This document shows positions 13,722 through 23,902 of a stretch of 64,000 bases of DNA, one piece after another. Made by a program: the position numbers and the translations under genes. The notes under the pieces were generated by a model, which searched no databases, was not told the origin of the DNA, and was given only the letters and a program-made list of their open reading frames with translations. Source of the stretch: Chrysoperla carnea (taxonomy: Eukaryota > Arthropoda > Insecta > Neuroptera > Chrysopidae); assembly GCF_905475395.1 (NCBI RefSeq), contig NC_058338.1, positions 13,468,935-13,532,934 of the forward strand. Reading direction: 5' to 3'. Numbering within the stretch: position 1 is the stretch's first letter; every line of letters begins with the position of its first letter.

Positions 13722-14056
13722 TATACCATGTGTGTTTGTACCATCTAGGCATATACATATCTGTAGTATGACAGAATACATCCGTTTAGTAATGCATCTA
13801 AGCGAGAGGTATTATATACATGTGTTGTAAGACTACAGATACGATACGACAGATCTTCTGTTGTATGCATGCAAAGAGTGGGATTGATGAACTTACTAGT
13901 TATCTTTAACTAAAAAACTCCCACTCTCCAAGCGTCTTCCAACTAATGTTCAATACATGTATATAATACCTCTCGCTTAGATGCATTACTAAACGGATGT
14001 ATTCTGTCATACTACAGATACGTATATGCCTAGATGGTACAAACACACATGGTATA
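13722..14056. mobile_element. fold-back MITE with TA ends
   Basis: This is a 335-bp element whose ends are near-perfect inverted copies over roughly 105-110 bp. The left arm opens 'taccatgtgtgtttgtacca' and the right arm closes 'tggtacaaacacacatggta'; 'atctaagcgagaggtattat' on the left is mirrored by 'ataatacctctcgcttagat' on the right. TA flanks both ends, as expected of Tc1/mariner-type insertion, but the superfamily is inferred only from that dinucleotide. The spacer of about 120 bp has no open frame. High arm identity suggests a fairly recent copy. Confidence 0.85.
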
Positions 14057-15045
14057 GAAATAGAAATATTTTAACGTATAATTATTTAATAGTTGTTTTG
14101 TTTAAGTAGAAAAATTGTGCAGTAGAAATATTTTGACGTAGAAAAATAAAATAGACGGTAATGTTCTATCTGCTTTGATTTAATACAGTAAAAACACCAC
14201 TGGGTAAATTCTTTGAAAATTCTGATTTATTTTACTGGTTATTACAAAGATACATTTGTTTCAAAAAATAATTTACAATATTGATTTTCCAAATACATTT
14301 ATACACTTTTTAGAAATAGGCAAACTCGTTAAACTATTATTAAAAAGGACTCAATTGTCAGATTTTCGAAATTATTATATGAGGCAACCCTAGTTTTATT
14401 TATATTTATTCTGATAAATATGAAATTATTTAAATAACATATTATATGTCCACGGATACCGACCGTGGATGCTTTAACATATATTACAGTGTTTGGGTTT
14501 TTAAGGTCTAAATACACTGATAATATATTTATGAAATAAAAATTTAATTCTTAAAATTTTTATTTAATCTTTTTATTTAGTAATTTTTATTATTACGGAT
14601 GTTATGAACGCCGTGGTAACAACTCGAGATTCCTCAAAAGCTTCAAACATTCAAACAAAATTATAATTATCAATTTTTGTTTTTTTATTTTATTTATTAT
14701 TTTTGACCCAATTTTTTAATAATTTTTGGACTTATATCTTCATGTGCTTTGATTTATAAATAATGACTTTTACACAAACATTTTATGTTTAAGTTATTGG
14801 TGGAGATACATTAAATTTGTTTTCGGGGTGTAAATAATTTAATTATTTTTTTTTTTATAATTAAGTGTTTTGTGTTTCTTGGAAATTTGCAATGCAAAAA
14901 TACTTCGCAAGGTAAATTAAATTTTTTTAAATGCACCCTTGTAACCTCTAGAAAAATTATTATTCTACAAATTCTGCCTTGGCAGAAAGTAATTTTTCCC
15001 ATTCTCCTGCGTATACTTATATATACAAAAATTATTGCTATTACC
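14057..15045. other. intergenic stretch between two MITEs
   Basis: AT-rich with no gene. Overlapping frames on both strands at 14811-15054 are low complexity and unsupported. Confidence 0.5.
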
Positions 15046-15360
15046 TTAAGGTAGTACTATCGGTAATAGACTTTGTATTCAGAATTTAATGAAACTTGGC
15101 ATAGTTGTCCATTATTATATCATAATTAACCAGTTAAATTTTTTAGGGGCCTTCAGAGAACTGAAAATCTGAACGTCCAGTTTTGTGAAATAAAATAAGA
15201 TCTGTGATTTCCCATAAGGATCAATGTTAAAATATCTTTTTTTCAGTTCTCTGAAGGCCCTTAAAAATTTAACTGATTAATTATGATATAATAATGGAAA
15301 ACTATGCCAAGATTCATTAAATTTTGAATGCAAAGTCTATTACCGATAGTATTACCTTAA
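15046..15360. mobile_element. fold-back MITE flanked by TTAA
   Basis: The element occupies 15050-15356 (307 bp) with TTAA immediately on each side (15046-15049, 15357-15360), the target duplication used by piggyBac-type and some other DNA transposons. The arms are about 130 bp: left 'ggtagtactatcggtaatag', right 'ctattaccgatagtattacc', followed inward by 'catagttgtccattattata' against 'tataataatggaaaactatg', and 'ggccttcagagaactgaaa' against 'tttcagttctctgaaggcc'. There is no coding capacity, so it is non-autonomous. Confidence 0.85.
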
Positions 15361-16178
15361 AGATTCGATATTTTATGGTTTATCTTTTTAGTCTAAGGAG
15401 TTTTTACTCCCGAATTGTATGGATCTCCACAACTATATCGTATTAAAATTATAAACACAATATTTTAGTAATTTTCGCCTTAAAAAACATTTTAAAATTC
15501 TTAAGTGAAAACTAATTATTAAGAAAAAATTATTAAAAATTTAATCTTGATTTTAATTAAACCGGGAGAATTCATCCTGTTTTTCAAAAAAAGTCTTCAC
15601 ATAAATATTTACAATAAAACACGTGTTTATTAGAAAAAATTGGAGCACAAAAATATCTTATAATTATTATTTTAATCTGTAAAGGCTATTATATTTATTT
15701 AATATGAAGATTAAATAAATATGTCGAATGAAAAATATTTTTACAAGATATAAATGTATTTTTTTTTTAAATTATGTAAATATATCTGGTATCTGTTAAC
15801 ACGAGGAAATTTTATAGTAAATATCTCGGATAACACAATTCATTGTTTATCCAATTTTTTTTTCTATCAATAAACAAAAATCAATCAAATTTTGACCAGG
15901 TGCTCTTTTTTAGCGATATGTAAGTATCAACCGCTCTCAAGTTAACTTATTAATTTTAAAATCGAATTCGATTTTAAAATTTTCTTATTAGAAAAAAAAA
16001 AGATCATGATTATTTTCTATCAAGTCATGGAGAGTTCCGACAGAATTGCAAACTAAAAATTTTGGAATACTAATTTTTGAATTTATTATAGAATAATTAA
16101 AATTTCATAATTTGTAAATTGAAATTATTAACATATTTACATTATGTTAAAATACTCTTATAAATAATAAAAAGACAA
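15361..16178. other. AT-rich intergenic stretch
   Basis: No gene or repeat recognised. Confidence 0.5.
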
Positions 16179-16179
16179 T

Positions 16180-16262
16180 AGCACATAGTGTTTACAGGAG
16201 GTCTCCCATCCGAGTAACGACTATGCCAAGTGTTGCTTAACTTAGTGATCGGATGTGAACCT
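16180..16262 (-). repeat. 5S rRNA-derived fragment (pseudogene or SINE3-like head)
   Basis: Read on the minus strand this gives 'catccgatcactaagttaag', 'caacacttggcatagtcgtt' and 'actcggatgggagacctcct'. That follows the order of conserved 5S rRNA segments: the GUCCGAUC..AAGUUAAGCA region (loops B and C) and UUGGAUGGGxGACC (the internal control region). The true 5S 5' third is absent and the 3' end drifts, so this is not a functional gene. It is either a dispersed 5S pseudogene or the head of a 5S-derived SINE. Confidence 0.75.
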
Positions 16263-17402
16263 TTTTTCTTCATTTGTTCAACAAGGAACTTTATTAATTG
16301 ATGAGCATGTCGCTTCTGAGGATACGCGAAACCATTAGTTAAACCTCTTTCAAAAATCTCTCAACGCGGCTAAAGAAGTTTTCACTTCAAAAATATTTAA
16401 AAAGTAATCCAGTCCGCGTTAACCATTTGAAACCCTGTGAAAGATTTGTAAAGTTTTTTGTTTATTTTCCCTCCAACTTTCTTGTTAAATTATGTTTTAT
16501 CTCAACTAATTGTCAGAAATTATATAAGATGAAAATTGCTCAAATGGTTACTTTATATTTTTTTCAAATCTCTCAAAAACTATTAAAGATTTATTTTTTA
16601 AACGCATTGAATCTAGATTTCTAACAAACATTTCTGAATATAATTTCCAGCTTTGTCTCAGAGAATAATTTATGATAAATCCAATAGCCAAGTTTTGAAG
16701 AAGGTAATACAAAATTATCTTCTAAACATACAAATAAGTATTTTCTAAAACTTATCGGGTCAAACCGTAGCTAATTATCGATTTCAATACATTCTTTTCT
16801 TTGTACGACGAAGATTATGCCTTAAAAATTACATTTTTAAAGAGTATGAGAAATTAAAGAAAAAGTCAAAGTTTTATAATTCAGCATATACGCTTATTTT
16901 CTGTAATTCAAATCCGATAAGAAGTTTTAATCTCAATATATATATGGTATTTAAACAAAAAATCTATTCGATGTAATATCTTTCATTTTCGAATACAGCA
17001 TAAAAATGTTTACTACGCTACTGAAATAGTTCAGAATCAAAATTCAAACAACCTCCGATTTATTTAAATAATTATTTTACATCTAATTTTAGATATCGAA
17101 TTTTTATCATAAATTTCCAAAAAAAAAAAGAAAAAAGATACTGCCACCTTAATCAGCATTTTAAGATAAAAGATCAAGGTTAAATGTGTTTGTTTATTTG
17201 ACCTAAACAAACTGCAGGTGGCCTAAAGAACTCTATATTCTTTCTAAAAAAAAAAATTGTAAAATTATCAAAAAAAAATCGTTAAAAATTTCATTTTTTC
17301 ATTGAATAGTTATAAAATGATATTTTTTAATTGGATTAAAAAAAAATGTATTTTTTAAAATTATTTCGCAAAATATTAATGAATTTTATTTTTTTATTTC
17401 AG
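16263..17402. other. upstream region of the neuroparsin-like gene
   Basis: AT-rich. An acceptor (tttatttcag) at 17393-17402 shows that a 5' untranslated exon lies upstream, but I could not locate its donor. No other gene was seen. Confidence 0.45.
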
Positions 17403-17425
17403 AAATTAAATTAACATTCCAAACT

Positions 17426-18645
17426 ATGCATCAATTTTTAACTATTTTAATTATTTTCAATGTAATGTTGATATCCACGCTTCAGGCTCAACCTCAGCAT
17501 TCATTTACTAGTTTGTAAGTATTTCAAAAATTTAATTTAAAAAAAAAAAAAAACAAATAATTACGTGAAATAATTTATTTCATAGGCGTGAAAAATTGCT
17601 TTATAAAGACATGTGTGACGCAGTCGATGAAAGTGACATGAAAATGATGAATGGACAATGTATTTTTGGCCAAAATTTGAAATTTAGTATTCTTTGTGGA
17701 AAAAATATTTGTTATCAGGTAAATAATTAAGGAATTAATATAAATGTTTCTTAAATAAAACGCCGTGTATATATCGATAAACCCATAATATAAGGTCTGT
17801 ATTTCCGGTTCCGATAAACCCACGTAGATCTATTTTTTTTTTTAAAGTTTTTATTTATTTATTATCCCTCGATTCAATGCTCCGAGTGAAGATAATCTAT
17901 TTGTTTATAATATAGCGGATTTTTCTTGCACCCTTGCAAAAATTTTGGAGTATATATAAATATTAGGAAATTTGTAGATTGAAAAGTTAAGTTATTATCA
18001 TTTTCTTGTTTAAAGAAATATTAGAAGAGAAATCGGCCAAATAGTCAATAAGTAAATCGTCATAGTCGTATTAGTCATAAAGGGTTAGTGATACAAAAAA
18101 TTGTTTTACAAAAAAAGGTAGGTAATTTGATTATCTACAATAAAGCCTATTACCATTTTTGGTCTAAAGTGCACGGTTATGGAGATATAGCCTACAACGG
18201 TTTTCCTTAAAAATGGAGGCACTTCCCCCGCCTATTTTTGTAAGGTTTTTGTGCATTGGCTGAATGTCGTGATACTGAACCTATTTAAATAAAAAAATAA
18301 CTCCTGTAATTTAGTGCATTATGGACAAGAGTAACTTGCTTCAATATAACTTGTATTATTTTTATTTAGTTTAAAATTTGGTGGAAAGGCGCATTCTATT
18401 TAAAACGCCTTAACAATTCTAACGGTATTTCCCGATACTTATCGGTTTATTATCGTGTCGTTTATTTTTATCTCATTAATAATTTGTATTATTTATTTTA
18501 GGGCCCTGATGACGTCTGTAATACGGTTATTAAATGTAATTCAAAATTACAATGTGTCGATCGCAAGTGTACCGGATGTATTACATTAGATTTGGGTTTT
18601 GGAATGGTCGAAACATGTTCGATACCACGAAAAAATAATTTTTAA
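17426..18645 (+). CDS. neuroparsin-like secreted cysteine-rich protein (isoform with exon C)
   Basis: Three coding exons join in frame: 17426-17514, 17586-17718 and 18502-18645, giving 121 residues. Residues 1-21 form a signal peptide (hydrophobic LTILIIFNVMLIST ending near LQA). The mature part has ten cysteines. The order C-x2-G ('QCIFG'), then 'NICYQGPDDVCN', 'KCNSKLQC' and 'RKCTGC' resembles the neuroparsin/IGFBP-like pattern, where a GPGDxC step and a closing CxGC are characteristic. Neuroparsins are secreted neurohormones; the ovary ecdysteroidogenic hormone of mosquitoes belongs to this family. Locust neuroparsin has twelve cysteines, so this version is reduced. The family call rests on the pattern, not on a search. 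The exon 2 donor is phase 0, matching both this exon and the second terminal exon at 20034. The ATG sits 23 nt after a splice acceptor, so the leader is spliced. Confidence 0.7.
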
Positions 18646-19586
18646 ATGAAGAAACGCGCTTAAACTATTCCAATTTTTCTTTTTTAATTTATTCCAATCC
18701 ACCTTAATTTATTCAATTATATTCAGTATTATATTATTATATACAGAGTGTTCCATGAAAGATTTTTGAATAGATTTATTTTTAAAACAGTTTTCAATAT
18801 CTGTGATATGTTTTAATTTTTTTTTAAACTCTTATCAAAAATGATTTTATGATTTTAAAATAATATTCTGTATATAATGAAATGTTTTTATTAAAATGTA
18901 TCATTTTAATTTTTGTATTTATTAATTTTTTTAATGAATTATTACGTCTTTTTTTAAAATAATTATAAATATTGAAATATATTATATAAAATTATTTGCT
19001 AACTGATTTTTAGAAGACATATTGTCAAAAAAAATCATTGTAACTGCAAAAAAAAAATTGAAAATATATATATATGTTAATCTTGCATAAAATGTTCAAT
19101 TTTTTTAAGTCCTAGCGCCCTTTATTGCACGGTACATGCTTTGTAATCAAATAATGTGTTATTTTTAGCTTTTTAGCTTTACAATACCACACAACCACAA
19201 AAATATATAATATATTGTGTGCAAATACTGCTTATAATTTTGATAATATAGTTATCTCTTTTCAATCATCAATACTGTAACTATAGTCGTCTCTGTTCAT
19301 CAAATGATGAATCTTCGATGAACTCATAATAAAATTAAATTTTTGTTGTTATATCATCGACAACCTTATATTTTTATGGTATTATTATAAACTACAAGAT
19401 TGTCTAAATATTTTAGATAGTTTTTTATCACACTCTCTAGATTTTTTGATATAGAAATATCCAATTGAAAAGGATAACCTATATGATTCATCATTTTTTC
19501 AGTCAACTTTGAACGATAAAATAATAAAAAAAACAGCCCGATGACCTAGGAATTTTTTTGTGATTTTTGGAAATTTTGTTAATCCA

Positions 19587-19840
19587 AAAAAATGTATTTA
19601 TAAAGTTTTATTGAAATCCCTAGTATTATTCAATCCTTGCATATTTTCTTAATTAATGCACTAGCTACGTGATTAACGAAAGAAATAGTTAAAAAATTCA
19701 TTTTAACATTCAAAAAAATGTATTTATAAAGTTTTATTGAAATCCCTAGTATTATTCAATCCTTGCATATTTTCTTAATTAATGCACTAGCTACGTGATT
19801 AACGAAAGAAATACATAGTTAAAAAATTCATTTTAACTCT
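19587..19840 (+). repeat. 126-bp tandem duplication, two copies
   Basis: Two adjacent near-identical copies begin 'aaaaaaatgtatttataaag' and include 'ccctagtattattcaatcct' and 'gcactagctacgtgattaac'. The second copy carries a 4-bp 'acat' insertion near its end. The near-identity indicates a recent local duplication in the intron or spacer before exon D. Confidence 0.9.
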
Positions 19841-20033
19841 GAATTAATTACACCAAATTTCTATCACAAGTTTTTTTAATCTACTGAGTGCGATTTATAT
19901 TAAACCAACGAAAGTACATGAACAGGCCCGAAAAGTTTTTTTTTTGCGTACATTTTTACTTTCGTGATGAGAAAAACTCTCACAATTTCTGAAGGACTTA
20001 TATTTTAACAATTTGCATTAATTTTTTCTTCAG

Positions 20034-20207
20034 GGACCTGGTGACTTTTGCAACAATGAAGAATCAGTTATTGTCTGTAATGAAAAGTTACAGTGTGTCA
20101 AAAACAAGTGTAGTGGTTGTATAGATACTTATACATTAGATATGGGTATTGCAGTGGTAGCACAACCAAATTGTTCTCAAGCACGAAAAAATGAGGTTGG
20201 AAAATAA
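20034..20207 (+). CDS. alternative terminal coding exon of the neuroparsin-like gene
   Basis: Preceded by the acceptor 'tttttcttcag', this exon opens in phase 0 with GPGDFCN and ends at TAA after 58 codons including the stop. It has six cysteines in the order of exon C: 'VCNEKLQC', 'NKCSGC', then a last Cys before a Lys-rich end. It would splice to the donor at 17718 to give a 131-residue isoform, and it carries the canonical GPGD rather than exon C's GPDD. It lacks its own start and signal peptide, so it works only as an alternative last exon, unless an unseen upstream copy of exons A and B exists; I found none between 18646 and 20033. Reading frame and splice site are intact, so it is probably used. 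Confidence 0.65.
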   Translation, partial: GPGDFCNNEESVIVCNEKLQCVKNKCSGCIDTYTLDMGIAVVAQPNCSQARKNEVGK

Positions 20208-20777
20208 ACAAATTTTTAATGGAAGATCCAATTAAACTAATCCATTTTTTATTAATTTATTCCAAGCCAACTTAATTTATTCAATTATATTCAGTATTAC
20301 ATTATTATGTACAGAATGTTCCAAGAAATATTTTTGATATGTTTTAATTTTTCTTATTTCAAAAATGATTTTATGTTTTTTAAACAATATTCTGTATATA
20401 ATGAAATGTTTTTATTAAAATGTATCATTTTAATTTTTGTATTTATTAATTTTTTGCTTAGAATTGTGATAACTTTTTTATTTAAAATAATTATATATGT
20501 TAAAATAAATTATATAAAATTATTTGCTAAATGGTTTTGATCAGTCATATTGTTTTTAGCTGCAAAAATTTTTAAAATATATTTACGTTATTCTTGCATT
20601 AAATGGTCTATTTTTATTATATTTCCAATCCTTATTTGTCGAGAATCCAGCCATATAGGCATGATTGGTATGCCCAGCACCTAAATAGACTTATCTATAT
20701 ATATAAAAGAATGGAAGCTGACTGATCGATCAACGCACAGCTGAAACCGCTGGGTCTAGAAATTTGAATTATTTTTA

Positions 20778-21939
20778 AAAAGTATACAAATCAGGTTAAT
20801 TTAATGATTGGATGCAGAGTTTCTGAGATATCGCAATAATTGGATCGATTTTAGTCCGTATCTCAAAATCTATTCGACCAGTCATCAAATGCACCCGATT
20901 TTTGAACTTTTTGGGTCAAAATTACCTTATAAACTGAGTTTTATCAAATTTGGAGATACAAAAAATTTATCGATTTTTTGCATTTTTTTTAAGGGGTACC
21001 CCTTCGAAAAAATCGAGAAAAACGCAAAAAAAATTTTGATTTGGAATTTGATGAAACTCGGTGGATGGGGTAATTTTGACCCAAAAAGTATAAAAATCGG
21101 TATAATTTAATGATTGGATGTATAATTTCTGAGATATCCCAATAATTGGATCGATTTTCGTCCGTATCTCAAAATCTATTCGACCAGTCATCAAATGCAC
21201 CCGATTTTTGAACTTTTTGGGTCAAAATTACCTTATATACTGAGTTTTATCGAAATTGGAGATAAAAAAAATTTATCGATTTTTTGCATTTTTTTTAAGG
21301 GGTACCCCTTCGAAAAAATCGAGAAAAACGCAAAAAAAATTTTGATTTGGAATTTGATGAAACTCGGTGGATGGGGTAATTTTGACCCAAAAAGTATAAA
21401 AATCGGTATAATTTAATGATTGGATGTATAATTTCTGAGATATCCCAATAATTGGATCGATTTTCGTCCGTATCTCAAAATCTATTCGACCAGTCATCAA
21501 ATGCACCCGATTTTTGAACTTTTTGGGTCAAAATTACCTTATATACTGAGTTTTATCGAAATTGGAGATAAAAAAAATTTTTCGGTTTTTTGCAATTTTT
21601 TTAAGGGGTACCCCTTTGAAAAAATCGAGAAAAACGCAAAAAAAAATTTTGTTTTGGAATTTGATGAAACTCGGTGGATGGGGTAATTTTGACCCAAAAA
21701 GTATAAAAATCGGGATAATTTAATGATTGGATGTATAATTTCTGAGATATCCCAATAATTGGATCGATTTTCGTCCGTATCTCAAAATCTATTCGACCAG
21801 TCATCAAATGCACCCGATTTTTGAACTTTTTGGGTCAAAATTACCTTATATACTGAGTTTTATCGAAATTGGAGATAAAAAAAATTTTTCGATTTTTTGC
21901 AACTTTTTTAAGGGGTACCCCTTTGAAAAAATCGAGAAA
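20778..21939. repeat. tandem array with 306-bp period, about 3.8 copies
   Basis: Units start at about 20820, 21126, 21432 and 21739, with the last one truncated. Each contains 'tgagatatcccaataattgg', 'tcaaatgcacccgatttttg', 'aaggggtaccccttcgaaaa' and 'gaaactcggtggatggggta'. Units 2 and 3 are nearly identical; unit 1 and the partial unit 4 differ slightly more. Repeated 73-77-codon frames on both strands are by-products of the repeat, not genes. The 5' flank (20690-20775: 'tatatataaaagaatggaag', 'cacagctgaaaccgctgg') resembles the start of dispersed insect repeats, so the array may have grown inside such an element. Confidence 0.92.
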
Positions 21940-22050
21940 TGCCATGACTTTTTGTATCTACTTCCATAGTTGCTCTTATTTACCTAAATTTAAAGAAAAC
22001 AATTCCTACCTTAGTATTTTGATTTAAATTATATTAAATATAATTAAAGA

Positions 22051-22349
22051 GCCTAAATGGCCGAGCGGTCTAAGGCTTTTGCCTTTGTCTGTTTGTCCAT
22101 TTAGACTTAGGTTGCGGGTTCGAATCCAGGCAGCGGTAGTGAGAACAATTTATGAGTAATGGGAGTGCAGAATTGATCTCATTGTCGTCGCTTGGATAAG
22201 AACGAAGTAAACGACTCCACCCACATCAAAATGTAATTGTAAATATGATTGTAATTAAATAAATAAAGATTAACAAATAATGATGTGGGTGGCGTATATG
22301 TCAGAGAAACGGAGGTTAAACCCCATTTTATTATTATTATTATTATTAA
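22051..22349 (+). mobile_element. tRNA-Leu/Ser-like SINE with (TTA)n tail
   Basis: The head at 22051-22139 keeps a class II tRNA look: 'aatggccgagcggtctaagg' is an A-box region typical of Leu/Ser tRNAs, and 'gggttcgaatccaggcagc' contains the B box. An unrelated body follows ('gtcgcttggataagaacgaa', 'gatgtgggtggcgtatatg') and the element ends in a (TTA)n run at 22328-22349. The head extends into a body and tail rather than ending in an acceptor stem, so this is a SINE. It is a different family from the copies at 9355 and 26971. Confidence 0.8.
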
Positions 22350-23091
22350 AATAATTAAATTGAAAACTAAAATAACTTACTTTTTTTCTAAATAATTTTT
22401 AGAAATTCATGATCTAATTATCTATACTTAAATTAATATAAAATATTTATAAAATAAACAGAGCGATAAGAATTGAACACGTGCTTTAATTATACTTACT
22501 TACATACAGAATAAGAAGCTCTACTTGGGGCCGAATACTTACTATTATTATAAAATATTTACATACCCAGACATTTCTATTTTATATTTATATCTTTTTT
22601 TAATCTGAAAATAAATATTTGTTAGATAGAAAAACAAACATTACAACTTTTTGCTTTAATTAAAATCTATTTTTATTTTGAAAAATAAGTACAGTAATTA
22701 ATTTATATTTTAAAATTTTCAAACCAGACTGTATGTCTGAGAGAGTACAATTTCATAAAATAATGTTCTATCAAATTTTCTATTTTGGTTTAAAAATGTC
22801 TCAAGATTGTAAGATTGTGATTTCATATCGCAAAAATTTGTGAAATACGAGACAAAAGATTGGTTTATTTAATTTTGGTCAAACTGCGTAACAACTTTGC
22901 ATTGCAGAGGATTCTAAAATTTGGGGCCCAATAAATCATTTCTTTAAGCTAACGTAATATTCTATGCTCTTATTAATTCATTTTCTATGATCACGTTGGA
23001 AGACCTTTTAGCGTAAAATCGTTCATTAAACCATCTTTAAAAAAAAAACTCATTTCAAGAGAAGACAAAGCAAAGGGTACCGTAGAAAACA
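22350..23091. other. AT-rich intergenic stretch
   Basis: No gene or repeat recognised. Confidence 0.5.
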
Positions 23092-23823
23092 CATTCAAAT
23101 GCCCCGTACCAGGCCCGTGCGCAGGAATTATCCAAAGGAGGGGTTTAAACTTTTGTCCGCCATGCTAGGTCATAAGGTCCATAAAACAAGAAATTCTTTT
23201 TTCGAGTAAGATAACATTAATAAGGTGAAAATTTAATATTCTGTCACTGTTTTTCAATCCAGTTAATTCTGGGAGGTACACAAAAAACTTTTCCAAAACT
23301 CTGTGCGCATCGATTTCTACACCGCGATGTATATTAAGCGAAGACTAAACCGTTTAGTCGATCTTCAGACAGACTCTATCTAAGGTATGTTTTGAGACGA
23401 CGCGGCGCAGGGTTTCATTCGTCGTTGTTGTCACAGGCAAAACTGCCAGAACCCGAAGCATTTAGAAGATATCCGGAAACATATCTTTATTGCAAATATC
23501 GGTGCTTAGAGTGATTTTTCGACACCTCGTCCAGCAATGCGTTTTCGCATCAAAATATATTTTGTAGCATCAGCTAGTTCGATAGCCCCGATCCAAGCCA
23601 AGATCTGTTTTAAGTATGCGATTCAAAGACAAAGTCAAAGAATGTACCAAGCTCAAAATATGCATGGATATCTGATTCGTCAGTAGAAATAGGTGTCATA
23701 AATGGGTGCATTTACAGGACTATATTTTTGTTCAAAATTTATGTGAGCAGATTTTCAATGGGAGGGGTTTTCACCCCCAAAACCCGTCCCTTGCGCATGG
23801 GCCTGCATTCAAATGCCCCGTAT
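23092..23823. mobile_element. hAT-like non-autonomous element with a 17-18-bp direct repeat
   Basis: The element spans 23110-23805 (696 bp). Its ends are 'CAGGCCCGTGCGCAGG' and 'TTGCGCATGGGCCTG', a 15-bp imperfect terminal inverted repeat of the CAGG..CCTG kind common in hAT elements. It is flanked by a direct repeat 'cattcaaatgccccgta' at 23092-23108 and 23806-23822. hAT elements normally duplicate 8 bp, so the long duplication is odd. No transposase frame is seen. It lies about 80 bp beyond the 3' end of the RIIa/IQ gene. Confidence 0.75.
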
Positions 23824-23902
23824 ACTTTTTATCTACACTTTAAGTTGATAAATTAAAAAAAAAATACTGGTCCCCCCAAAATTGAAACTTTATTGTTGCA
23901 CA

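Larger units (their letters stand above)
18490..20625 (+). repeat. tandem duplication of terminal exon plus 3' region
   Basis: Sequence from about 18490 to 19115 matches about 20022 to 20625 at an offset near 1.53 kb. Besides the exons, long blocks of the 3' region are shared: 'tcaattatattcagtatta', 'attctgtatataatgaaatg', 'tttttattaaaatgtatcat' and 'tttgtatttattaattttt'. The second copy lacks some 50 bp present in the first near 18760-18830. This explains the second terminal exon. Confidence 0.85.

Noticed and set aside
16180-16262. Functional 5S rRNA gene
   Set aside because: The 5' third is missing and the 3' end diverges, with no T-run terminator in the right place.
20808-21813. Repeated 61-100-codon frames on both strands
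   Set aside because: They follow the 306-bp tandem repeat period and have no start context, domain or independent conservation.
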